Of a DNA stretch of 64,000 nt, positions 35,322 through 46,956 are shown piece by piece. Numbering within the stretch: the stretch's first letter is position 1; each line of letters begins with the position of its first letter. The position numbers and the translations under genes were made by a program. This stretch comes from Craterostigma plantagineum (Eukaryota; Streptophyta; Magnoliopsida; Lamiales; Linderniaceae). Under the pieces are notes generated by a model that had not been told where the DNA came from, made no database searches, and worked only from the letters and a program-made list of their open reading frames with translations. Location: positions 186,001 to 250,000 of the forward strand of contig JAPQWV010000678.1 in NCBI GenBank assembly GCA_027422505.1, given 5' to 3'.

Positions 35322-38300
35322 ATGAAGAAGGCATTTGATCAAACTGTTCGTGACCTGTAAGTTTGGACCTTTTCTTTTCAATTATGGTCACTAGCAATCA
35401 TCATCCACGTGGTTCTTATATTTGGATGTTACTTGTGGAAGAAACACTTGTTGCTATTTGATCTTTGTGTATTTGAGACATGTACTGATTAGCTCGTTCT
35501 AGTAATCAGTTAGTGGGTTGCATTACTTTTGGTGTGATATAAATGATATTTACAACTATTTTTTGATCATCCCAGTTTGTTTCTAAACGGTATAATGGCC
35601 TTCTACAGGAAACGAGGAGTCAATAAGAAAGTTCTCAAAGTCCCTTCTATAGAGCAGAAGGTATTACTTTCATCTTTCATTTCATTTTTTCTTCATTCAA
35701 CTAAAACGTTTATTTTCTTATGTTCAGTAATTGTTTCCAGGGTATTATAACTTTGGATGTTTTCTTTATTTTCAAATAATGCATATTTGCTGCCTAAGCT
35801 TTATATTTGTAATTTGTTTTTAGGTTCTTGATGCAACGAGCAACGAGCCTTGGGGTCCTCATGGATCAGTTCTCGCTGATATTGCGCAAGCTACAAGAAA
35901 CTAGTATACTTCATTCTTTATCACTAGAGCACTTATTGTGAATTATTTTCATGTAAAATGTTCTCATTTTTTCTTTGAACAGTCATGAGTACCAGATGAT
36001 CATGACAGTAATATGGAAGCGTATCAATGATACTGGTAAAAATTGGCGACATGTTTACAAGGTTTGATTTCCTTGAGCTCTGTTGCGGTATTATACAATT
36101 ACAAACAAGTAGCTATGTTTCCTAACCATTTCCCTCTTTTCAGGCACTGACTGTTCTGGATTACCTAGTTGCCCATGGTTCTGAACGTGTCATTGATGAT
36201 ATCAGAGAACATGCGTACCAGATATCAGTGGGTTTCTTATGAATTCATATTCTTCCTTCTTGATCTAGAGATACTATAGACGGTTGATTGTTCTGTTATT
36301 TCCCTTCTGTGTAAGCAGACTCTGTCAGATTTTCAATACATTGATTCCAGTGGGAGAGACCAGGGAAGCAATGTTAGAAAGAAATCGCAGAGCCTTGTTG
36401 TTCTTGTCAATGACAAGGAAAGAATACAAGAAGTTCGCCAAAAGGCTGCTTCTAACAGAGACAAGTAAGTGAATTGTTTGAATGTCTTGTTGCCAAGTAA
36501 CATGATTTTTATCCGGTATGTTAAAATTTTGAAAATTTATTTTTGGAGAAATTTGTTGATGATGACTTGGTTTAATTTTTTATTTCTGAACTTTTCGGAA
36601 GGAATGCTTGTTCAGCATGGTTCGGGATCATCATAATAAAATAAATTAGTATGCCATGCTGGTTTCTCTGTATATTAATTTGCTATACTTATAGGTATCG
36701 AAGTACTCCCACCGGTCGCCCTGGCTCTGGTAGCTACGGGGACCGCTATGAGGATGATCGCTACGAAGGTAGATATGGGAATAGAGATGATGGCTACAAT
36801 GGATATGGGAGGGAGAGAGAGTGGGGTTCCAGAGACAATGACAGAGGTAGGTATGGGGATTCATATGGTCGTGATGGTGACAGGTATGGTAGAGATTATG
36901 AGGACCGCTCAAGCCGAGGTGGTTATAGAGATGATGATTACCGAGGAAGGAATCAAAGTGTCGATGATTATCATCATGGGTCAAGAAGCCGTAGTGCTGA
37001 AGGAGATAGATACCGTGCAAATGAGGATGATGGTCAATACTCGTCCAGGTCTGTTAAATGGACTTTTTCAACTGATGCTCAGGCTAATATTCGTTTATTT
37101 GTGGAAAATGATGAACGTCCTCAATTGTGCTGATTATTATAACTGTTTTTCGGACTCCAGAGTACTAGAGTATCCGAATTTATATATCTGTTGAATGATG
37201 CTAATTTATTGAAGTTTATATCTATGGATCGGTTGAGTATGTGATTAATGATTTACTCTATCCCTGCCTTTTCATTTTCACAGAGGGAGTGGTGCCCGAG
37301 CTGATGAACATTCCCAAGATGGAAGGTATCATTTTTGTGTAACTTCAGGTATCTATGTGTCCTATGAATTTGTAAATATTATAGGTAAATCTGTTTCTCC
37401 TTTCAATTAGTTCAATGGGCAATCGTAGACACTCCGAGCAAAGTCTCGGTGCTCCGCCAAGTTACGAGGAAGCTGTTAGCGCTGGTCGCAGCCCTACATA
37501 TAGTGAAAGGTAGAATTCTTTCACATTGTTTTTGTGCTATTCTTTACTACTAGTTCCTTTTAGCACACTCTTTGCGTGTGCTTAGAATATAATTATATTT
37601 TTGCTACTCTCAAATTTGAGATTTATCATTTTTAATGTCTAATAGATGAAATCTAATATTTGATTATATAGAAGGAAAAATAATATGTAGGGATATAAGC
37701 ATAATAAAAAAATTAAAGTAATATGAAAATTATGAAAGTAATTAGATAACAAATAGAGGGACCAAATTGCAAAAAAATAACAACCAAATGTGGCAGTTTA
37801 TTATAGCCACCCCACACTTTTAATGTAATAGAATAGATACCTCGTAATAACAGTGAAGCTGGAAACTGTCATTATTGCTTTGTAGGGATGGCGAACCTTC
37901 AGTTGGCCATGCCCCTAGAGATTCATCTCCTACAGGAGCTAGCCCAAGCCATGTAACAACTGCAGCTACCGCAACAACGGGGCCAGCGTCACCCCCTGCT
38001 CCTATCCCACCATCTATGCCTAGTTCCATTCAGCCTAAAGCACATGATAACAGTGTCAATGAAGATGGTGGCTTTGATGAATTCGATCCACGGGGTGCAT
38101 TTTCAAGTAAGGAACTATATTACTCTCTTAGATACTTAGTAGTTAAGCTCCGCCAGCGACCCAACCTCAGCACTATTCTTGCACCTCGAGATCACCTGGG
38201 TCTTAGAGTGTGCTTCTAATGATATCTAACATATGTCATATTTGTGTCTGTTGTATGTATACATGCATCTAACTTTACTCCGAGATGCTTTTGGATTGCG

Positions 38301-40234
38301 CACCTAGTATCTGCTATGCGTGGCAGCTACCAAACTATGTCAAGGTTCTTGTATCCTTCGGTAGAAGGCTTACTTGCTTGTCTTCTCCGTATATTTTGTA
38401 GCTGCCTCGAACACATCAAATGTTCCTTCTGCTGCTCCATCTGCTGTGGAAATGGACCTGCTTGGTGCGCTATCGGAATCATTTTCTTCTGATGCTTTAG
38501 CTCTTGTACCTACTCAACCGGACACAACCACGGAAGCTCATGCAACTGCCAACTCAGACTTTGGACCTGCATTTGCGGGTGGATCGTCCTCTTCTGCAAA
38601 TAATGCTCAGGTACTATGAACAGTGTGTTTTAAACCTAATGAAGATAAGAAACCATCTTCAACTATCTTCCATATTTCTCGGAAATTCTTCGTAATATAG
38701 GAATCTTATTGGAAATTTCATGGAACTCTTATCTGCAAACTGCTCATTATGCGGTGACATGCTGCTGAGAGTTTTGAAGTTGTAATGAGCTCACGTTGTA
38801 ACAATCGTATGTCCTTTTATTTTGCAGCTTTTTGATGATCCTTTTGGGGATGGCCCATTCCAAGCTATATCCTCCACGTACAGTGTCCCAGTTCAACAAG
38901 AGATGCCTCCATCAAATAATTCATACAACGATGACTCCTCTTTGCAAAGTCATGATGCTCCTCAAAATATTACAACTCAATTCGCCATTGCGCCCACTGA
39001 TGTACAACCGCCTGCAAACCCTCATCATCCAATTCAACATGAATTATCGACCGGTAACCAAGACATCGACATATTAGCAGACATTCTCCCTCCATCATCC
39101 GTGAGTCCACAAGCTGGTTATAGTGATCCTCCACAGCCCATGCCTCATGTTGGCTTTCCTCTTCAAACCAGCCAACTCTCACCGCAGTTTGGTTTACCTA
39201 CTCAAACAAGTCAGAATGCACTACCGAACAGTTTTCAGCCTGAAATTACCAATTCCCCCAATTATGGATTTCCCAACAACTCTGGCCAGTCTCCTCTACA
39301 AGCAAGCTATCCTCTTCAATCAGCCGAACCCATACCTCAAACTGGTTTTATGGGCCAAACCATGGGTTTCTCTGTCCCAGTTCAGGCAGGTCAAGCATCT
39401 CAACTAGGTTTCCATGCTCAAGGTGGTCCCATTCAGATGGGTCAGTCGAATTCCAACTATTATGGGAATTTCCATGCTCAGCCATTACCTCAAGGTCCAC
39501 CCGTGGATGCCTACAACACCATGCCTCCTACTTCTGCTGGACACTTTTCCCAGGAAAGCTTTCTTTCGGTGCCTCCACAAATGGGTTCGCAAGTTCGACC
39601 AAGCAATCTCGTGTCAACCGCAGTTTCAACTACTCCAGCTTCTGTTTCTCAGCCTTCCCAAGAAAAGTTTGAGATGAAATCTTCTGTATGGGCGGACACG
39701 CTCAGTCGTGGGCTGGTCAATCTCAACATCTCTGGACGTGAGTGTTTTGTTTCACACCTCAATTCTTTCTGAACACATACATACATTGGTTTTCCTTATT
39801 CTTTTTTGTACCCCATTGCAGCTAAGACAAATCCGCTGGCTGATATTGGAGTTGATTTCGACGCCATAAACCGAAGGGAGAAAAGGATGGAGAAACCTTC
39901 GACGACAACCGCAAATGTAACATCAACGGTGACCATGGGAAAGGCTATGGGTTCTGGGTCGGGCTTAGGCCGTTCTGGTGCTACTGGCCTTAGGCCACCG
40001 CCCAATGCTATGATGGGCTCGGGTAATATGGGCATGGCAGGTGGGCCCATGGGTGGTTACGGATTGGGCCAACCCATGGGTCGCGGTATGGGTATGAATG
40101 TGGGTGCAAATATGGGCATGGGTATGAATATGGGTATTGGACATCAACAACAACAGCAAGGATTACCGCCTGGTTCGAATATGACTGGAAACCCTAATTA
40201 CGGCCAAAATCCCTACGGTGGTGGCTACAGATGA
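35322..40234 (+). CDS. EPSIN2: ENTH-domain clathrin interactor, EPSIN2/3-like
   Basis: Epsins bind phosphoinositides and clathrin at trans-Golgi, endosome or plasma membrane. The first exon codes [12 protein letters not shown], followed by exons [75 protein letters not shown], and the [20 protein letters not shown] / [18 protein letters not shown] region, together forming the ENTH domain (about residues 15-150). A long Gly/Arg/Asp/Tyr-rich linker (about 36690-37050) precedes [20 protein letters not shown]. Acidic DPF-type clathrin/adaptor motifs follow ([19 protein letters not shown]), then a Gln/Pro-rich region and a Met/Gly-rich tail with [20 protein letters not shown]. Splice joins checked around 37040-37510 are in frame. 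The intron after YSER contains a Helitron. No lesion was seen. Confidence 0.92.
37550..37837 (-). mobile_element. Short non-autonomous Helitron, copy 2, in an epsin intron
   Basis: In reverse orientation the element starts TCTATTCTATTACATTAAAA after an A and ends CTAG before a T. Near its 3' end lies a hairpin AGCACAC / GTGTGCT. At 288 bp it matches copy 1 (385-674) through most of its length, including the GCAATTTGGTCCCTC-like and TTATATCCCTACATATTATT-like blocks. It sits in the intron between the exons ending YSER and beginning DGEPSVG, oriented against the gene. Confidence 0.8.
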
Positions 40235-41571
40235 GCGGGTTTGGAATCGTCGACCCTTGATCGTCATTTCGAATGAAAACGGTAATGCGATTAATTAAGA
40301 TTTTGTCGTGTTTAATAATGATATCCTGTTATGTTTTGCAAGCTATGATTTTTTCCGTTGTTTTCTGCTTTGCCGCTTGTGGGCCGTTTGTTTGTAATAA
40401 GCACTCCGCATCGATTCTTTATTGGCATAGTTATGTACTGTAATTGATTACTTAAGACAGCTCTTAGTTTGCTCTCGCCTGTTATTGTTTTACTTTGTGA
40501 ATTATGTATCTTGATTTCTTACTGTTTGGACGACAAATTTTATTTTATTAGTGGATTGATTAGCATAATTAGAGATGTGGTTTATTAATAAATGATTTAA
40601 TTGGATATGCTGGCAGGTCAAACCTTTATTTTTTAAGTGAAGTGGTATCTAACGATGCAACACTTGCATACCCAGTTTTGAAGTTTAGGTATGTGTATCA
40701 TTATCATGTCACGTCCAAGAGCGACTACTTATCTCTATTATTGTTTGCTTCTCAAAATCGAACTCTAATGAACAGTAGCTTTCAGCATCACAATCCAGAA
40801 CTTAGAAAAAGAAATGGTCTATTATTTATATTCGAATCCTATTCTAAATTACGAAGTTAACGATTTTGAGGAATAAGTAAGAAAGCGGTCGATGATCATG
40901 TAACTAAAAGAGAGGAATGAATTCGATCCACACGTGTAATTTTTGCGATCGTTGTTCGCTTGTATTTGGGACGAGACATACGAGCCACTATGATTTAGGA
41001 TTAGTGTAATTCAAAATTGTGAGAATGAAGTTCAACTTCGACTTAGAATTAAATTAATTGGAGTATGAGATTACCAACTCTTACGACACACAAATATTTT
41101 TCCCATATATTAAGCAAAAGTCAAATGATATATGACGCACTTCGGATGTATTGTCTACCCTATCACGGGAAAACCCAAGTGGGAAATTTCATATTTAATT
41201 TTTGTGTATAACACTTAGCACGACGCCGTACATAGTTTATACTTTATATACTAACAATTACCACAGAACTGAAGCGATGACAAATCAAATCTTTAAACTG
41301 AAAACATTAATTCCCCAGCAAGTTGCCTGATATAAGATTAGCATTTTCGAATATATTTGCCAAACATTTCAAAAAAATGAATTTAAAGTACTAGAATAAT
41401 TAACATATTCAACAAACTCGCCCGAAAGAGTTTGTTTCCTTAGTGTAAGCACAAAGCAAAAGTGGAGTTTTGTTATTTCCCGTAATTCTCGATTCTCACA
41501 ATCTCATTTGTCAACAAATTCCGGAGAAAGGTATAGTCAAAAAGTTGTACGTGCTAATATGGTGGGAATAT
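40235..41571. other. Epsin 3' region and spacer
   Basis: About 300 bases of epsin 3' UTR are followed by AT-rich intergenic DNA. No gene is supported. 41555-41571 is the left target duplication of the retrocopy. Confidence 0.4.
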
Positions 41572-42404
41572 CCTACACTTCTCTCTCCATTCTCTCTAAA
41601 AAACCCTAACACCTCCCAGCCGCCACCACCAAATCCTCCCCCTCCTCCCCCTCCTCCATTAATGGAGGTAGGGGGAGCTCCACTTTCTTAGTTTTTTTTT
41701 TTTTTTTTTTTTTTTTTCTGTTGTGTTGATAAAAAATTAAAAAGAATAAAAAAATTGCATCCCGCACCACCACCGCCCATGGCTGCCACCACTGCCTGTC
41801 GCCACCGTCTTCGCTGCCGCCGCACCTCGGCACTTGCCGCCTTCGACTGCATCCGTCCTGCCGCACTGGTGGCTGCCTTCCCGTCGGCTGCCGTTCTGCC
41901 CTTGCGGTTGACGCAGCTCCCCTTCACCCTCGCCGCCGTCGCCTCTTCCACCTCCCTCGAGTGGTCTCCGCCATCGGTCGCCCCGCGCTCGCCGACAGCT
42001 CCCCGCCAACCCCGCTGCCTTGACGCTCCCCGTTGTGGGATTCGTCTGTCCCGCCCTTCGGGTCGGGCCTTTTCTCCCTTGTGGAGCTTCCAGTCCGATG
42101 AAGACAAACCCAGAAGTCGACGGCCGAAGAAAGTGAAGAGTGTCGTAGATTTTGTTTAATAGCTTTTTCTGTAATATTTCTTTAGCTCTAGGTCTTTAGA
42201 TAATGGGTTTGTTTTCTGTCGGTTTTTTTGTCCCTTGTAGACCCTTTTCTCCCCTTGTGGGAGTGTTTGTTTCCCCTTGTGGGATTGTGTGGTGCTCCCT
42301 TGTGAGCTTTTGTTCTCCTGGTTGACGATGTACCGGTGAGACCCTTTTGGCAATTTAGCCATGTATCTTTGTTATTAATGCAAGCTATCGTTCGAAAAAA
42401 AAAA
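41572..42404 (+). mobile_element. LINE-driven retrocopy with poly(A) tail and 17-bp target duplication
   Basis: The insert is bracketed by a perfect 17-bp direct repeat TAATATGGTGGGAATAT (41555-41571 and 42405-42421) and ends in about ten A residues. That is the mark of target-primed reverse transcription by an L1-type LINE. It is 833 bp long. The 5' third is pyrimidine- and GC-rich with a T27 run at about 41690-41716. The middle could encode a 134-residue Ala/Pro/Arg-rich frame with no domain. The 3' part (TAGCTCTAGGTC..., repeated CCCCTTGTGGGA words) resembles plant LINE 3' UTRs. Reverse transcriptase is absent, so it is either an internally deleted LINE or a non-autonomous passenger. Confidence 0.85.
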
Positions 42405-42457
42405 TAATATGGTGGGAATATGAAATATAAATATCTACTAAGGCCTATTATTTATAC

Positions 42458-43389
42458 TGGATTGCTATTCACCGCCCCCTTTTTCCTAGTCACCGCCCCC
42501 TAAAGGGCTATAAAAAGACGTTTTTGCCCTTATGATATTTAAATTAATTTACAAATAAAAAACTAACTAAATATATAATTTCGGTACGAAATATTGAAAA
42601 CTACATACACAAATAAATTCGAACGATCGATACGGAAAAAAAAATTGATTTAACATTTTAGGACCGATCGATCGATATCTTCGGACCGATCAATCGATAT
42701 TGTCGTAAAAATCATTCGTACGTAGATGAATTAGCGAACACGGATCGAAATAGTTTGAAAAAGTCCCGACCGAAACACAATTTCGGCCGCCACAAGGCAC
42801 AATCGAACAGTAATTTCGGTCGCCACAAGGCACGACCGAACCAGCATTTCGGTCGTGCCTTGTGGCGACCGAAATTATGTTTTGGTCGTGCCTTGTGGCG
42901 ACCGAAATTTCGTTTTGGTCGTGCCAGCTCCGACCGAGATTTTGTTTTGGTCGTGCCAGCTCCGACCAAAACGAAATTTCGGTCGTCATAAGGCACGACC
43001 AAAACATAATTTCGGTCGCCACAAGGCACGACCAAAACATAATTTCGGTCGCGTGGCGACCGAAATTGTGTTTCGGTCGGGACTTTTTCAAACTATTTCG
43101 ATCCGTGTTCGCTACTTCATCTACGTACGAATGGTTTTTACGACAATATCGATCGATCGGTCCGAAAATATCGATCGATCGGTCCTAAAATGTTAAATCA
43201 AAACTTTTTTTCGTATCGATCGATCGTTCGAATTTATTTGTGTGTGTAGTTTTCGTTTCGTACCGGAATGATATATTTAGTTAGTTTTTTCTTTTAACTT
43301 GATTTAAATATCATAAGGGCAAAAACGTCTTTTTCCAGCCCTTTAGGGGGCGGTGACTAGTAAAAAGGGGGCGGTAAATAGTAACTCTC
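42458..43389. mobile_element. Foldback (Mutator-like) element, near-complete palindrome
   Basis: The two halves are reverse complements over almost the whole 932 bp. Ends: TTGCTATTCACCGCCCCC inward from the left, TTACTATTTACCGCCCCC inward from the right. A likely 9-bp target duplication TATTTATA(C/A) flanks it (42449-42457, 43390-43398; 8 of 9 match), as for Mutator-like elements. The core (about 42760-43080) is built from alternating-orientation copies of a unit containing ACCGAAATTTCGGTCG and CCACAAGGCACGACC. The open frames seen on both strands here are products of this repeat, not genes. The transcript would form a hairpin of about 450 bp. Confidence 0.85.
42760..43085. repeat. Array of alternating inverted short repeats in the foldback core
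   Basis: At least eight copies of a roughly 40-45 bp unit (GGTCGTGCCTTGTGGCGACC joined to GAAAT and variants) occur in both orientations, with centre variants in which CTTGTGGC is replaced by AGCTCC. The centre of symmetry is near 42920-42965. Confidence 0.8.
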
Positions 43390-43442
43390 TATTTATAATA
43401 TAAATGGATGTCCATAAAGTTGCTTTTACTTTGTGTTGTTAC

Positions 43443-43973
43443 TAGAGCTGTCAAATTGGCGGGGCGGGCCGGCCAACTAGAGCTGTCAAATTGGCGGGGC
43501 GGGCCGGGCCGGCCGCCGTTTGGCGGGCCCTAAAAATAGGAGCCCGCCCCGCCCGGCGGCGGGCCGCGGGCCCGGCGGGCCAGGCCCGCCCATTTAAAAA
43601 AATAATTAATATTATTTAATCTAATTTAAAACTTTTAATTTATTAATAATTTATTATTAATTGTTGAATTTATTAAAAAAATTAGATAGAAATATGCAAT
43701 TAATTATTTTTTAATTAATAAACATGATAATAATTAGATGATTTATTAATTAAATATCTAATTAACTTAATATTTATTATAGATTTAGTATATATTATAT
43801 AATATATATAATACCTTAAATTGGCGGGCCGGCGCGCGGGCTAGCCCGCCCCGCCCCGCCAAAGCCCGCTCAAGCCCGCCCTTCAGCGGGCCTAAAAAAT
43901 TGCAGCCCGCCCCGCCCTTTTGGCGGGGCGGGGCGGGCCGGCCCGCGGGCCGCGGGCCGGATTGACAGTACTA
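43443..43973. mobile_element. GC-rich hAT-type element (531 bp)
   Basis: A perfect 8-bp duplication GTTGTTAC flanks the element (43435-43442 and 43974-43981). The ends are inverted (TAGAGCTGTCAA left, TAGTACTGTCAA from the right). Both subterminal regions are dense in GGCGGGGCGGGCC and its complement, and the centre is AT-rich. The first 35 bp are duplicated in tandem at the left end (copies start at 43443 and 43478). It has no coding capacity. Its right end lies about 200 bases upstream of the SLC35F-type ATG. Confidence 0.9.
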
Positions 43974-44010
43974 GTTGTTACGCTATATACGGAGCCATAG
44001 GCATAGCCAA

Positions 44011-44052
44011 CGATATATATTATATTATATTATATATATATATATATACATT
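44011..44052. repeat. TA-rich microsatellite
   Basis: A (TA)n / TATAT run lies between the hAT element and the SLC35F-type gene. It could serve as a TATA region for that gene. Confidence 0.75.
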
Positions 44053-44177
44053 GTATTTGTCCACTGACGCTCAAAGTCTAACCTTCCTCTCTTCCGTGGA
44101 TTGGGAGAGTGACTTCACCTTCTCTGTGGATGCTACTCTGTTTTTGTGTGCGTTGAAAGCTGAATATACAAAAAAAG

Positions 44178-46956
44178 ATGATGAATTGGAAGCAATTCTT
44201 CAGCAAAAAGACGTTGATCGCGCTTGGACTGGGGCAGTTTCTTTCTCTTCTGATCACTTCTACTGGATTTTCATCGTCTGAACTAGCCAAGAGAGGTTTT
44301 TCTTTTTGGTCGCCTTTTTTTGTTATCCTTTGGGTCTATTACTCCCTCCTTTTGATGTTAATATCAATGGTTACATGGTTGTGGTCATTATCCTTGGGTT
44401 TACATCGTTTTATTGCGTCTGATTATAACGCCATGTTTGAGCTTATCCACGAGTTAATAGTACGATTTTCGATTTTTTACTTTTGACTACAGCTCGTCTT
44501 CATAACCTGAATCTGGAATGGCTTAAGATATTGTTTGGTTAATCTTAAATTCAGTAAATTTAAGGAATAAGGGCTATTTTTCATTCAAGCCAATAAATTT
44601 TTCTTTACTGTTTGATTGATATCCTGAATAATCAATTCCTTCGATTTCTAGGAATTAATGCACCAACATCTCAGTCTTTCTTCAACTACGTGCTGTTGGC
44701 CTTGGTGTATGGAAGCATTATGCTCTATCGGAAGCAGGCTCTGAAGGTCAGGTGACTCAAGTGTGACGAATCATCGTTAGTATATTTGTGAATTGATTCT
44801 GATCTAATTTTCTTTCCAAAGATATAAGTTTGATGTTTGTTATTGTGGAAGGTGTTTTAAATAGCTATAGTTTCAGATTCAGCAGTTTATTGTCACCGTG
44901 ACATTTCTCCTACTAATCGCTGAGTTTCAAGTGAATAGACTTCTCATGATTACTATCCTCTACATGCAGGCCAAATGGTACTACTATCTCTTGCTTGGGA
45001 TGGTCGACGTCGAAGGCAATTTTCTAGGTAGGTTTCTCTCAGAGGTAGAATGAAACTATCGACCTTAAGGAACCGGCAAACTTGTTCGCCTGCTTATCGT
45101 GGATGGCTTTTTAATGTTTGAAATACTGATTTACGTTTAATGCGAATTTCTATTAATGTTTTTGATGTGGCAGTGGTTAAGGCTTATCAATACACTTCAA
45201 TCACAAGTATTATGCTGCTGGATTGTTGGACAATTCCTTGTGTCCTATTTCTCACTTGGTTCTTTCTCAAGACAAAGTACAGATTTAAAAAATTCCTCGG
45301 GGTAGCGATTTGTGTTGCGGGTCTTGTTACTGTTGTTTTTTCGGACGTTCATGCTGCAGATAGAACAAGTAAGTACCATGGTTTATGTTTTACCTCTCTC
45401 TCTCCCCCCCACCCCCCCATCTGAAAGTCACAACTGCTATTGAAAGATATATCATATTTGTTTGAACTTTGTCTTTGTTTGAACTTTGTCTTTGTTGCTA
45501 TAGGTGGAAGCAACCCTATTAAAGGTGATTTGCTTGTAATAGCTGGAGCAACGCTCTATGCTGTTAGTAATGTCAGCGAGGTTTGGTCTCTTACGAAAAG
45601 TGATACCAATTGCATATTGTTTTCCATGTTGAGAGACCATGTTCACATCCGTATAGATTATTCCGTGAACATTTTCTAAAAAAATTCCTTGTTGTAATAG
45701 ACTAAAGGGTTATTTATTACCACTTCCCTTTTCTTTCACCCCGTAAAATTCATGTCTTCTGATCACATATGCAGGAGTTTTTCGTTAATAGTGCTGATAG
45801 GATTGAATTAATGGCATTCTTGGGACTTTTCGGTGCGATCATCAGTGCTATTCAGATGTATCCTTCTTCTTTTTCTATATTGTGCAGCAAACATGGGAAA
45901 AAACGTTCATTCGAGTTTCTTTTATTAGCACACAAAATTTCTGGTAATGGCTTTCTCCATTACTTTTGATTTGAATTTCTTTGACCATACATACAGAAGC
46001 ATACTCGAGCGCAATGAGCTCAGGTCCATTACTTGGTCTGCTGGCGCGGTACCTTCTTGAACTTTCAATGTGCATCATTTTCGATATTTTAATTGGTTTT
46101 CCCTACTTTAGTACTGTTTGATAGTTTTCATGGAACTAAATGAAAAATCGAACGCTGTTATTGAGCTTTTCTTCTCTTTTGGTTGCAGACGTTTCCGTTT
46201 GTTGGATTCTCTTTGGCCATGTTTCTGTTTTACTCGGGAGTTCCCATCTTACTAAAGGTACATCTTTAACTTTAGGTACTTCATTTGCTAATGTAGTGTT
46301 AAAAGGCTGTTTATGTTAGAATTGATCAACTGACTACAAAGCCTTTTAATGCACCAGATTAGTGGAGCAACAATGCTCAACCTTTCGCTGCTCACTTCTG
46401 ATATGTGGGCTGTTCTAATTCGAATCTTCGCCTACCATGAAAAGGTCGTTAATTTTTCTTCGACACCACTACTTCACCGAAGAAAAGCCCAGAATTCGAT
46501 CACTTAACTTCAAATCTCCGAGAAGAAATTGTAAAATCAATCTGCTACTAAAGTTGTCTTTTTTTCTTATTTCCAGGTTGATTGGATGTACTTTGTAGCC
46601 TTTGGCGCTGTTACCATTGGGCTCATCGTTTACTCAGGGTATGCACAAAACCCTTATCAAACTAAATTCTACCCATTTTTTCAGAGATATACAGTTAAGA
46701 CAAAACTCTTCCGTGGATGATTCTGATCAAGAATCCCATTTGAAACAAAAAATAAAAAAATTACAGGGGTGATAATGATGCCGATACTAAAAGCACGGCT
46801 GAGGTCACCGACGAGAGCAAACACTTGGACGAAGAAGCCGGCGTGGATCACCACCACCATCGTCATCATCATCACAAAAATGCAACAGAGATCGCTTCGA
46901 GCAGTAATATTGCAGGAGATTCGACATCAAATAAGCAAAAGGGCATGAAATTCTGA
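44178..46956 (+). CDS. SLC35F-type (DUF914) membrane transporter
   Basis: This multi-exon gene encodes a protein of the drug/metabolite transporter superfamily, SLC35F1/F2 branch, with about ten membrane spans. Exons in order: MMNWKQFFSKKTLIALGLGQ to ELAKR; NAPTSQSFFNYVLLALVYGS; AKWYYYLLLGMVDVEGNF; VVKAYQYTSITSIMLLDCWT to VVFSDVHAADRT; GGSNPIKGDLLVIAGATLYA; EEFFVNSADRIELMAFLGLF; LERNELRSITWSAGA; TFPFVGFSLAMFLFYSGVPI; ISGATMLNLSLLTSDMWAVL; VDWMYFVAFGAVTIGLIVYS. The last exon is an acidic cytosolic tail with a His-rich run (DHHHHRHHHHKN), ending KQKGMKF. The substrate is unknown; some members move nucleobase-like or queuine-type compounds in animals. The start lies about 200 bases downstream of a hAT element. 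Confidence 0.88.

Noticed and set aside
41755..42159. 134-codon Ala/Pro/Arg-rich open frame
   Set aside because: It lies inside the retrocopy and owes its openness to GC-rich composition; no domain seen.
42760..43085. CRISPR-like regular repeats
   Set aside because: Repeats alternate in orientation, there are no unique spacers, and the context is a plant transposon.
42690..43196. Six overlapping open frames on both strands rich in RPK, FGR and HK words
   Set aside because: They are different readings of the same short inverted repeat array in the foldback element, with no start context or domain.
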